A stretch of DNA of 64,000 bases from Terriglobia bacterium (lineage in GTDB: Bacteria > Acidobacteriota > Terriglobia > Terriglobales > Acidobacteriaceae). The translations under genes were made by a program, and so were the position numbers. Where the stretch lies: NCBI GenBank assembly GCA_020073165.1, contig JAIQFP010000024.1, positions 1 through 64,000 on the forward strand, read 5' to 3'. This document shows, one piece after another, positions 39,401-46,518 of this stretch (its first letter is position 1; each line of letters opens with the position of its first letter). The notes beneath the pieces were generated by a model. The model saw only the letters and a program-made list of their open reading frames with translations, ran no database searches and was not told where the DNA came from.

Positions 39401-40810
39401 ATCTCCCATGCTCCAGACCGCTTCCTGCCCGCCCTGAACCAAGGGCTGAAAGAGGAGGCGGAACTGATCTTCGGTCCATCCTAGCGCCGCCAGGACCTGC
39501 TTCGAGTCTGAAGTGGACGCTAGCCGAACTTCTTTGGACGCTCCGAGACGAAAAGCCGGGGCGCGAGAGGATCGCGGCGCTTGTCCAAGTTCCGCAAGCT
39601 CCCCCGGACGGCGAATCGTGCCAGTTGTCGGATCGGCTACCAGCATTTCGCCGGGTCCTAGTCGGCCGCGCTCAATCACGCGCTTGTCGTGCAAATCGAC
39701 AATGCCGACTTCCGAACCGACCGCCAGAAGGCCGTCAGAGGTCAGGATATAGCGCAGGGGGCGGAGACCATTGCGGTCAAGCTTGGCGCCTACGGTCGAG
39801 CCGTCGGTGAAGATCAAAGCCGCGGGACCATCCCATGGCTCCTGCTCGCGCGCCTGGGCTTCGAGGGCGCATCGCAGCCCCGAGGGCACGCCGGGATCGT
39901 TCTCCCATGCCGGAGGAACCATGCACCACATGGCTGCGGGAGCACTGTAGCCGCGACGCAGGAAGATCTCCAGGGCGTTATCGAAGCTGGCCGAGTCGCT
40001 CACACCGCTTTCCAGCAATTGGGTTCCGGAGGGGAGTTCGAGGCCTGGCAACAGGCGAGACTCCTTCGCCCGCAGCCATCGGCGATTCGCGCTGATGGTG
40101 TTGATCTCGCCATTGTGCGCCACGCAACGGAAGGGTTGCGCCAGCGACCAGCTGGGTTTGGTGTTGGTGGAGTAGCGCTGATGGAAGATGGCGAACGGGC
40201 TGGTAAAGTCGGGGTCCGCCAGATCGGAATAAAACGCGGGCAACTGCTCCGGGGTCAGCAGGCCCTTGTAGATCACAGTCCGCGAGGAGAGCGAACAGAA
40301 GTAGGTTCCGGCGGGAGCTTTGGATTCCACCTGCTTGCGCAACGCGAAGAGACTCGATTCCAGTTCGGGCCCGTTTTCCAAGGGGGCGAGGAAGCATTGC
40401 TCGATGGCGGGCAGAGTATCGAGGGCGCGCGAGCCCACGATTGAGGGATTCGTGGGTACGCCGCGCCAGCCCAATACTTGCAAGCCGTGATTCCTTGCCG
40501 TTTCCTCGATCAGGCTACGCGCGGATTCCGCCTGTTCGCGCGCCAGGAAGACCATCCCCAAGGCAAACTCAGAAGGCAAGGCGATGCCGGCTTCACGCGC
40601 CCATTTTCGGACAAGTCGTTTCGGGATTGCAGTCAGCAGGCCGGCGCCATCCCCGCTGCGGCCGTCAGCATCCACGCCTCCGCGGTGCCCAAGCCGGCGC
40701 AGTGCTTCCAAAGCCCGCTCCACGACCTCGCGCGAACCTGTGCTGCCCAGGTACGCGACGAACCCCACACCACAAGCATCGTGGTCGACGAGAACGGACT
40801 TGTGCTGCAT
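36473..40810 (-). CDS. gltB: Glutamate synthase large subunit
   Basis: 1445 aa. Transfers the amide nitrogen of glutamine to 2-oxoglutarate. The short propeptide MQHKSVLVDHDA precedes Cys13 of CGVGFVA, the Ntn-type glutaminase nucleophile. The central FMN domain has ALISPPPHHDIYSIEDLAQL and GYDGGTGASPL; the 3Fe-4S cysteines are in CVMARQCHLNTCPLG (about residue 1065); the C-terminal beta-helix GXXGXG domain has GGSIAI, GATSGELYIAGRAG and GAGMTGG. Length is slightly short for the NADPH type. No gltD small subunit is seen on either side (LysR downstream, arsC upstream), so the partner must be elsewhere or electrons come from ferredoxin. Confidence 0.93.
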   Translation of the reverse strand: MQHKSVLVDHDACGVGFVAYLGSTGSREVVERALEALRRLGHRGGVDADGRSGDGAGLLTAIPKRLVRKWAREAGIALPSEFALGMVFLAREQAESARSLIEETARNHGLQVLGWRGVPTNPSIVGSRALDTLPAIEQCFLAPLENGPELESSLFALRKQVESKAPAGTYFCSLSSRTVIYKGLLTPEQLPAFYSDLADPDFTSPFAIFHQRYSTNTKPSWSLAQPFRCVAHNGEINTISANRRWLRAKESRLLPGLELPSGTQLLESGVSDSASFDNALEIFLRRGYSAPAAMWCMVPPAWENDPGVPSGLRCALEAQAREQEPWDGPAALIFTDGSTVGAKLDRNGLRPLRYILTSDGLLAVGSEVGIVDLHDKRVIERGRLGPGEMLVADPTTGTIRRPGELAELGQAPRSSRAPAFRLGASKEVRLASTSDSKQVLAALGWTEDQFRLLFQPLVQGGQEAVWSMGDDTPPAFLSAMGRPLWDHCKQRFAQVTNPPIDPLREAHVMSLNVFLGETILLASPLLDSAQLETLEKKLGPMERLAFTFPATGGLGRAKSALESLEQQAATATTKQKRFVLLSDRGVDANRAALPALLALAAAWKSMVKAGAWDVPLIIETGQVIDTHHVALLIAAGASAVLPYAAMEQATRLRPDGAIAFRLAVEKGLRKVMARMGISTIASYRNSQLFETIGLDEDTRSRFFEDAGGALGGAGLDELLHDCIARHAAAFTAEHAELRDHGLYRFRHSGESHATSPELVRRMHRYIKSPNPENYQAFTELAENRAPVAIRDLLEIVPATPVPLHQVESEASVLSRLSTQAMSLGAISPEAHRTLAIAMNRLGARSNTGEGGEDPEVYAGRSEANNRVKQVASGRFGVTAEYLVHADELEIKIAQGAKPGEGGQLPASKVTAYIARLRHSVPNMALISPPPHHDIYSIEDLAQLIYDLRAVNPQARIGVKLVSSSGVGIIATGVAKAGADVITISGYDGGTGASPLTSIKNTGIPWEVGLRDAHSSLVRAGLRRRVRLRVDGGFKFGRDVIVAALLGADEFGFGTAALLAVGCVMARQCHLNTCPLGIATQDEKLRARFAGKPEMIESYFRALANEVREFLAALGASSIDEIVGAVDRLRPRDQQAARALAELIEPIAATAQIGCPREPDGALQLQLSRTLRELDTLTIRPHRFHITTADRAIGAHLSGEILRNVGRPQPMGPLDYKFIGTAGQSFGAFLTSGIKFRLLGEANDYVGKGLSGGSIAITAGEEASLRGDVLAGNTVLYGATSGELYIAGRAGERFAVRNSGALAVVEGVGQHACEYMTAGVAVILGPVGINLGAGMTGGLAYLLDNSAAGCTYNDQSVQVVPIELEEELWLRRVLRRHKKLTASPQAARLLSSDAPLPLVRVQPVALPCSIAETWDAILKRLRKYERALPGLPHVVPFGDLPSYEEQ

Positions 40811-40995
40811 TTACATTGTCTAACCTCGAACCGGTGGCAAAGTACAATCCAGAATTTCGATGGCTGTAATGGATTTTTCCGAAGAGAGACTCCGCGCGCG
40901 CTTCACGCTGTTTGCCGGGTGCGCGGAGGAACTCCGCGGGCTTCACCCGGCGGGAACGCGCGTATGCATATCAAGATGCGCGAGGTTTCGCGGCG

Positions 40996-41448
40996 CTACG
41001 AGAGCACCTTGGCACCCTGGCCAACGGTAGGAGACACGAACTCCTCATCGATTTTCGCGACGATCTGGTCCCGCACGCGGCGGAACACTGCGAGCAGCTC
41101 GTCGTGTGTGCCTTCGGCAGCGGCGGGATCCACCAAGCCCCAGTGCAGGAACTTGTATGATCGGGGAAAGATCGGGCAGCGCTCCCGGGCGTTGTCGCAC
41201 ACGGTGACGATGTAGGGGATGGATTGTCCGAGGAAACCAACCACGTCTTTGGATTTCTGGCGGGAGATGTCGATCCCAATCTCGCGCATGGCCTCGACGG
41301 CAAGAGGATTCAAGCCTTTGGGTTCAATGCCCGCGCTGAGTGCCTCGAAGCGATCTCCCGCTGCGTGGCGGAGATAGCCCTCGGCCATCTGGCTGCGGGC
41401 TGAGTTCCCGGTGCAGAGAAACAAGACCTTGGGTTTGGCTGTGTTCAT
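40996..41448 (-). CDS. arsC: Thioredoxin-coupled arsenate reductase
   Basis: 150 aa of the low-molecular-weight phosphatase fold. The P-loop CTGNSARSQMAEG gives CX5R, and the second and third redox Cys are in VTVCDNARERCPIFP, the triad used in the thioredoxin-type ArsC. Reduces arsenate to arsenite. ATG 41448 is preferred over an upstream start at 41469. Divergent from arsR-acr3; expected to share their ArsR control. Confidence 0.9.
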   Translation of the reverse strand: MNTAKPKVLFLCTGNSARSQMAEGYLRHAAGDRFEALSAGIEPKGLNPLAVEAMREIGIDISRQKSKDVVGFLGQSIPYIVTVCDNARERCPIFPRSYKFLHWGLVDPAAAEGTHDELLAVFRRVRDQIVAKIDEEFVSPTVGQGAKVLS

Positions 41449-41515
41449 GGCGGGCGCCCTCCGAAGCAAGTCTCACGCCGTAAGGCAGATCAACCGACTC
41501 ACTGCGGGAGATGCT

Positions 41516-41546
41516 ATCATATGTCTATACGGTTATGCGAATATAG
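41516..41546. promoter_or_regulatory. Candidate ArsR operator / divergent promoter
   Basis: An AT-rich block between arsC and arsR, with CTATA (41525-41529) and TATAG (41542-41546) as short inverted arms and ATATG/CATAT-like flanks, in otherwise GC-rich sequence. ArsR normally binds such imperfect palindromes. The exact operator cannot be fixed from one copy. Confidence 0.35.
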
Positions 41547-41569
41547 TAATAGGCGAAGAGGTATCCCGC

Positions 41570-41971
41570 ATGAAGGAACTGGAGCAGTACTTCAAGGCGC
41601 TGGGGGATGGGAACCGGCTGCGCATCCTCAACCTGCTGCTGCACGGCGAGCTGTGCGTTTGCGACATCCAGTACGTTCTGGAGAGTTCGCAACCCAACGT
41701 TTCCCGGCATCTCGCGTACCTGAAGAACTCGGATCTGGTGCTGGACCGCCGGGACGGGTTCCGGATTTTCTATCGCCTGGCCGAACCCAGGCATGGGACG
41801 CGGAAGATGCTGTTTGAGTTTCTTCAGGAGGCCTACAAGCACGAGGAGCAATTGCAGGAGGACACGCAGCGGTTGAAAGCGGCCATTGACAAGGGTTCCT
41901 GCACGGTTAGCGAGTGGAAGCCGTATTCGGCGATCGTCACGGCAAAGACCTTGCACGGCAGCCGGACGTAA
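41570..41971 (+). CDS. arsR: ArsR family arsenite-responsive repressor
   Basis: 133 aa. Winged helix of the ArsR/SmtB family with the arsenic-binding motif ELCVCDI in the helix before the DNA reader SSQPNVSRHLAYLKNSDLV. The rest contains the wing (DRRDGFRIFYRL). ATG 41570 has GAGGTATCCCGC in front; the open frame extends upstream without protein-like sequence. Expected to repress arsC and acr3 until arsenite or antimonite binds. The acr3 gene starts 19 bases after its stop. Confidence 0.9.
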   Translation: MKELEQYFKALGDGNRLRILNLLLHGELCVCDIQYVLESSQPNVSRHLAYLKNSDLVLDRRDGFRIFYRLAEPRHGTRKMLFEFLQEAYKHEEQLQEDTQRLKAAIDKGSCTVSEWKPYSAIVTAKTLHGSRT

Positions 41972-41990
41972 CGGCGAAAGGAGTTCCGCG

Positions 41991-43091
41991 ATGGCAACAA
42001 CGGTGCAGGCGGCGTCCAGAAGCCTGGAACGCAAGCGGCTCAACTTCTTCGAACGCTACCTGACTTTATGGGTTGGGCTGTGCATGGTGGCTGGCCTGGC
42101 GATGGGGAAGTGGGCGCCATCGACGGTGCAAGCCCTGCGCAGCATGGAATTCGGCCAAGGCAGTCAGGTGAACGTCCCGATTGCGGTGCTCATCTGGCTA
42201 ATGATCATCCCCATGATGATGAAAGTGGACTTTGGGGCGATCCGCGATGTCGGGCAAAAGCCGCGCGGGCTGCTGGTGACTCTGTTCGTGAACTGGCTGG
42301 TGAAGCCGTTTTCCATGGCGCTGATTTCCTGGATCTTCTTCCGGCATGTCTTCAGCGCCTGGATTGCGCCGTCACAGGCGGACCAATACATCGCCGGGAC
42401 GATCATTCTGGCGGCGGCCCCGTGTACTGCCATGGTGTTTGTGTGGAGCTATCTGACGGATGGCGATCCGGCGTACACGCTGGTGCAGGTCTCGGTGAAC
42501 GACCTGATCATGCTCTTCCTGTTTGCTCCCATCGTGCGGTTTCTGGTGAGCGGGGCTTCTTCGCTGTCGGTGCCGTTCAGGGTGCTGCTCTATTCGGTCA
42601 TCGCCTTCATTGTTATTCCTCTGACGGTCGGAGTTCTGGTACGCGCCTGGCTGACGCGGCAGCACGGCAGGCAGTGGTTCGAGCAGGTGTTCCTGCCCAA
42701 GTTCAGCCCGGTTACCATCCTCGCGCTTCTGGCGACACTGGTTTTCATCTTCGCGTTTCAGGCGGACAACATCACCGGCCGGTATCTGCACGTGGTCCTG
42801 ATTGCCATTCCCATCCTGATTCAGGTGTACTTCAACTCCACGCTGGCGTATGGACTGATGAGGATCTTGAAAGTGCAGCACTCGGTCGCCGCGCCAGGAG
42901 CGCTGATCGGCGCCAGCAACTTCTTCGAACTGGCGGTGGCGACCGCTATTGCATTGTTCGGGCCGGGTTCAGGAGCGGCGCTGGCGACGGTGGTTGGGGT
43001 ATTAGTGGAGGTTCCGGTGATGCTCTCAGTATGTGGCGTGTGTAACCGAACCCGCCACTGGTTCCCGGCAGAGGCTGAGTCGGTGGCCTGA
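41991..43091 (+). CDS. acr3: ACR3 family arsenite efflux permease
   Basis: A 366-aa inner-membrane transporter with about ten helices that exports arsenite. Landmarks: LTLWVGLCMVAGLAMGKW at the start, VLIWLMIIPMMMKVDF, the conserved Cys in LAAAPCTAMVFVWSYLT required for transport in this family, and LIGASNFFELAVATAIALFG at the end. ATG 41991 follows AAAGGAGTTCCGCG. Together with arsR and arsC it makes a complete arsenic detoxification locus. Confidence 0.93.
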   Translation: MATTVQAASRSLERKRLNFFERYLTLWVGLCMVAGLAMGKWAPSTVQALRSMEFGQGSQVNVPIAVLIWLMIIPMMMKVDFGAIRDVGQKPRGLLVTLFVNWLVKPFSMALISWIFFRHVFSAWIAPSQADQYIAGTIILAAAPCTAMVFVWSYLTDGDPAYTLVQVSVNDLIMLFLFAPIVRFLVSGASSLSVPFRVLLYSVIAFIVIPLTVGVLVRAWLTRQHGRQWFEQVFLPKFSPVTILALLATLVFIFAFQADNITGRYLHVVLIAIPILIQVYFNSTLAYGLMRILKVQHSVAAPGALIGASNFFELAVATAIALFGPGSGAALATVVGVLVEVPVMLSVCGVCNRTRHWFPAEAESVA

Positions 43092-43123
43092 GCGCAGAGG
43101 AGGGGGGCGCTATTCCCGCGGCT

Positions 43124-43642
43124 TTATTGCGGGATCACGCCGCAGGCAATGCGGTCCCCGGCGTTGCCGGCAGGATCGGTCTTCATGTCATCCGGCTTGG
43201 CGTGGATCACGATCGCGGTTCCGCCATTGCTGAAGAGGGAGTGGTTGTCACTTCCGAGGTTCACGTCTTTGTTGACGATGTTGACGTTGGCCTTGCCCCT
43301 GGCGCCGACGGTGAAATTGGCCATGTCGCCGGCATGATGGCCATCGGGATTCTGCAAGCCGTGTTGCTTGCCGTCCGGATTGAAGTGCGGACCGGCCGAC
43401 TTGAAGTCCGGACCTTCACACTTGGCATCCCGGTGAATGTGCACCGCGTGATCGCCCGGGGGCAGATTTTTGAGCGAGAGCTTGATCTCTACACCGGAGG
43501 CGGCGGGCTTGATCGTGGCCCAACCCACGTCCTTCCCCTGGGCATCTTTGACGGCGACCTTGACCGTCTTGGCACCGCTGGTCAAAGACAGGGAGATTCC
43601 TAACAGCGGCAATGCGATGAGGGAAAAAAGTCTGCGTTTCAT
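43124..43642 (-). CDS. sodC: Cu/Zn superoxide dismutase
   Basis: A 172-aa exported enzyme. A signal peptide ([19 protein letters not shown]) precedes the Greek-key barrel. Metal ligands are visible: HAVHIH (copper), the bridging His and zinc region in [10 protein letters not shown] ... HHAGD, and [11 protein letters not shown] (last copper His). The disulfide Cys are in AKCEGP and GDRIACGVI. Start could be 43642 or 43651. Converts periplasmic superoxide to peroxide; convergent with acr3. Confidence 0.9.
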   Translation of the reverse strand: MKRRLFSLIALPLLGISLSLTSGAKTVKVAVKDAQGKDVGWATIKPAASGVEIKLSLKNLPPGDHAVHIHRDAKCEGPDFKSAGPHFNPDGKQHGLQNPDGHHAGDMANFTVGARGKANVNIVNKDVNLGSDNHSLFSNGGTAIVIHAKPDDMKTDPAGNAGDRIACGVIPQ

Positions 43643-43681
43643 GGGCACCATTATAGCCAACCGCGTCACTGGCGGGCTCGT

Positions 43682-45373
43682 TCATCGAAGCATGGTCACG
43701 TAGTAGGCGTTGTTGCCAGAACGAAGGTCCTTGCCGTAAGAGAAGACAACTCCCACTCCAAAGACACGCGCCTTCGCCTGCGCTCCAACATCCCAGAGCC
43801 ATTTTCGGGAGCCCAGGCCGGATGAGGTGTCGGTGATTTTGCCTGTGTCCACGAAGGGACCTAGTTTCACGGTCAACAGGCCATTCTGGAAGATGTTCTT
43901 GTCTGCTTCCCAGTTCGAGAGGAAATACGTACCACCCAGGGGAGCGCTGCCTTTGCGCCCGTCACGGGTTCCGATGTGTGCCCGCATCGGCAAATCGTTG
44001 TCACGCTCTAATCCGAGCATGAACAGCTCATCGAACGGTGCGTCGCCAAAGGTCTTGCCGACGCGGACCTGCTGCTGCACCTCGTAGTCATCGCCCTCAG
44101 GGCGCGGAAACCAATGCCAGCGCGCGGAACCTTGCAACTTGAGGAATCCATGGCCTGGCTGTGACCAGATGCGCCCGACCTGCGAGGACACTTCGCCGTC
44201 AAGACTTAGCCTTCGCTCGGGTATTCGCCACAGCGCCGCATCCACCTGAGTGACCTGTTTGAGCTGGTGACCCTTGGCCAGCAGGCCTGGGGTCAAAGCC
44301 ACACCGGGAATCACGCTGCGGAAGTCACGGTGTGATAACTCCACACCCACCGACCACGTCCAGCGGCCGCTTTCAAAAGAGGTAAGCTGCGCGCCCACCG
44401 CCTCACGGCGCAGATTGAGACTTCCCAGCAACGGAGCCGGGCCGGTGAACGAATCCCGGATGTCCCAATTCTCGCTGCGGAGATCGACATTCAGTCCGTA
44501 CCGCCACTTCGGATTGCGCGCGAGGGGAGCGGAAAGCGAAGCGAAGGCACGGCGCTTTTCGGCGTCCCAGCGAAAGAGCGATGTGATGTTGATAGCTTCA
44601 TGCTTCAGGTTGAAGAACTCGGGATAGACCGCTTGGAAGGGCAGGCCGCGGAACACCAGGAACAGAGCTTCCCAGGTGCTACTTCCCCAGCCGTTCCGCT
44701 CCCGATTGCGAAACACTACGTCAAACTTGCCGTCGTCGCGAGCCTGCAAGTCGAAGTGGTAGCTGGGAAAAATTCCCAAGCCACGCACCCGCGTCTCCGA
44801 AGTTGAGAGCTCGGGCAACCGCAAGATGCTGGCGGGCGAAAACGCCAGGGCGCGGTCCAGCACTTCCGGACGCACGCGGGGCACAGGCTCAGCACGAACT
44901 GCTTCGACGCGGGGCTTGTCCACGCGGTTCCAGTATTTCAGGGCTGCTTCGAGGTTGCTCTGAAGAAAGTAGACCGTCGCGAGAAAATCGTTGGCATAAG
45001 GGTCACTCGGATCGAGTTCCAGCGCGCGCCGCAAGTAGGCGGCTGCTTGCGGATACTTCCTTTGCTTGAAGGCGACTCCAGCCAGCTCGAGTGGAAAGCG
45101 TTTATCCCCGGGCTGGAGACGGGCGCCTGTCGCGAAGGCATCGTGGGCCTCCTGCCAGCGGTTCAGCCGCGCGAGAGCCGTCCCGTAGTAGTAGTCAAGT
45201 TCAGCGGAAGGCGCGGGTATCGAGCGGACCAAGCTGACGATTTCCTGCCAATTTCCCTGGTCAAAGAGGCGGCGAACCTGGACCAATGCCGGATCTTCGC
45301 CAGCACTGGTCTGGCCGAGCATGCGAACAGCACAGGAGACAAGTAAAAGGAAGACAGCAGCAGTGCGGATCAA
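43682..45373 (-). CDS. TPR protein with outer-membrane barrel C-terminus
   Basis: 563 aa. Start TTG 45373 overlaps the TGA of the C39 gene (TTGA), so translation is coupled; it gives a signal peptide (TAAVFLLLVSCAVRMLGQ). TPR repeats occupy about residues 35-170 (EAHDAFATGARLQPGDKRF, AAAYLRRALELDPSDPYAND). The C-terminal half is alternating beta sequence with many aromatic ends, finishing FVDTGKITDTSS ... WDVGAQAKARVFGVGVVFSYGKDLRSG, similar in style to Omp85/surface-antigen barrels. Third gene of the PA2779-C39-TPR operon. Probably an outer-membrane component; cargo unknown. Confidence 0.7.
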   Translation of the reverse strand: MIRTAAVFLLLVSCAVRMLGQTSAGEDPALVQVRRLFDQGNWQEIVSLVRSIPAPSAELDYYYGTALARLNRWQEAHDAFATGARLQPGDKRFPLELAGVAFKQRKYPQAAAYLRRALELDPSDPYANDFLATVYFLQSNLEAALKYWNRVDKPRVEAVRAEPVPRVRPEVLDRALAFSPASILRLPELSTSETRVRGLGIFPSYHFDLQARDDGKFDVVFRNRERNGWGSSTWEALFLVFRGLPFQAVYPEFFNLKHEAINITSLFRWDAEKRRAFASLSAPLARNPKWRYGLNVDLRSENWDIRDSFTGPAPLLGSLNLRREAVGAQLTSFESGRWTWSVGVELSHRDFRSVIPGVALTPGLLAKGHQLKQVTQVDAALWRIPERRLSLDGEVSSQVGRIWSQPGHGFLKLQGSARWHWFPRPEGDDYEVQQQVRVGKTFGDAPFDELFMLGLERDNDLPMRAHIGTRDGRKGSAPLGGTYFLSNWEADKNIFQNGLLTVKLGPFVDTGKITDTSSGLGSRKWLWDVGAQAKARVFGVGVVFSYGKDLRSGNNAYYVTMLR

Positions 45374-45927
45374 CGACTGTCCGGCTGCGGCAGGGCAAGC
45401 AGGGTCCACTTGTCCGCAGCGCTCCATTCCCGCTCGAAGGTCGAGCGGTCCTGTTTGAGCAGCTTGCGCTGCGCGGGATCGTTCACCAGCACCAGTCCCT
45501 GGTCCCAGTCCAGTCCGGTGACGACTACGTAGTGCAGTGGCGCGTTCCGGGCGGCGGGCTTCAGCGCAACAATCAGCGGACGGTCTTTCTCCAGGTGTTC
45601 CTTGAGGTCCGCCCACTCGCCGCGAAATGCAAACGTGCGGTACCCCTGCTGCTGGAAATACTTTTCCAGGTCAGATGCGTAGACGCCATTCGCCGGGCGG
45701 GAGAACAGGGCACGCTGGATCTGGGCGGCGTCCGCGCTTTGGTCCACGGGCCGCCCTTGCTGGCGCGCCCAGTACTGCATCACCATGGCGATGCTGGCCG
45801 AGCCGCAGCCGTCCTTCTCCTGCCTCATGAAGGGAACATCGAGCCAAACGCCCGAGGGTCCCTCGGCGAGGAGAGACCCGCACAGGACGAGGCAGGCACC
45901 CAGTATGCGCGCCGCGCGAGGAAGCAT
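45370..45927 (-). CDS. C39-like cysteine peptidase (PA2778-like)
   Basis: A 185-aa exported peptidase with N-terminal hydrophobic signal (ILGACLVLCGSLLA). Catalytic elements of the C39 fold: the oxyanion Gln and Cys in RQEKDGCGSASIAMVM, His in PLHYVVVTG and Asp in LVNDPAQ. It follows the PA2779-like gene by seven bases. In the Pseudomonas PA2778 family the C39 domain is, as I recall, fused to TPRs; here the TPR part is a separate, translationally coupled gene. Substrate unknown. Confidence 0.8.
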   Translation of the reverse strand: MLPRAARILGACLVLCGSLLAEGPSGVWLDVPFMRQEKDGCGSASIAMVMQYWARQQGRPVDQSADAAQIQRALFSRPANGVYASDLEKYFQQQGYRTFAFRGEWADLKEHLEKDRPLIVALKPAARNAPLHYVVVTGLDWDQGLVLVNDPAQRKLLKQDRSTFEREWSAADKWTLLALPQPDSR

Positions 45928-45934
45928 ATGGGTT

Positions 45935-46339
45935 TTACCGGACGGCGACGATAATCAACACCAACGCCGCGATTGCGAGGATGATGATGATCAAATCCCG
46001 GTCGCTCAGCGTGCCGGCCGCGAAGTCCGCTTGTGCCTTGTTCGCCCGTGCGGCCAGTTGCGCCAGTTCCTGGTCGCTAAGGGTTGAAACGGCGTTCGTC
46101 ACTTGTTGCGGGTCCATGTGCGCCGATTTCAGATTCTTTTGCGCCAATTCTGAGGACAGGAACTGCTTGACCGTTTCCAGGTTGCGCTGCCGGAGTTGGG
46201 TAGCAGTCAGCAGCTCGTGGTGCAGATCAGAGGGACTCACTACGTGGACCTGGGCCACCAGGCTGGGCGGAACCGCGAAAATCGTGGCCAGGAGACAGGC
46301 TGTAAGCACCCGGACAGACTGCTTCAGATCGAAACGCAT
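45935..46339 (-). CDS. PA2779-like small membrane protein
   Basis: 134 aa with an N-terminal signal-like helix (VLTACLLATIFAVPPSLVAQ), a soluble middle with LTATQLRQRNLETVKQFLSS and LSDQELAQLAARANKAQADF, and a hydrophobic C-terminal anchor (DLIIIILAIAALVLIIVAVR). The plan and the neighbouring C39 gene match the PA2779 family. ATG 46339 is chosen because GGGAGG lies upstream; the ATG at 46357 overlaps that site. Likely a partner or substrate of the peptidase. Confidence 0.72.
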   Translation of the reverse strand: MRFDLKQSVRVLTACLLATIFAVPPSLVAQVHVVSPSDLHHELLTATQLRQRNLETVKQFLSSELAQKNLKSAHMDPQQVTNAVSTLSDQELAQLAARANKAQADFAAGTLSDRDLIIIILAIAALVLIIVAVR

Positions 46340-46518
46340 GTTTCGCAAACCTCCCATAGATTTCCGGCCAGAGGTTGGAAAACATTATACCGTCCAGTTT
46401 GGATGCAAGAAGACGTTCTGGAGTCTTTGGGGACGGTAACACAAACCATAAACAAGGGGTTAGGGAGCTGACATCAAGTCGTCGCACAGGCCAGGCCCCG
46501 CTGGCTGCTCAACTCTGA

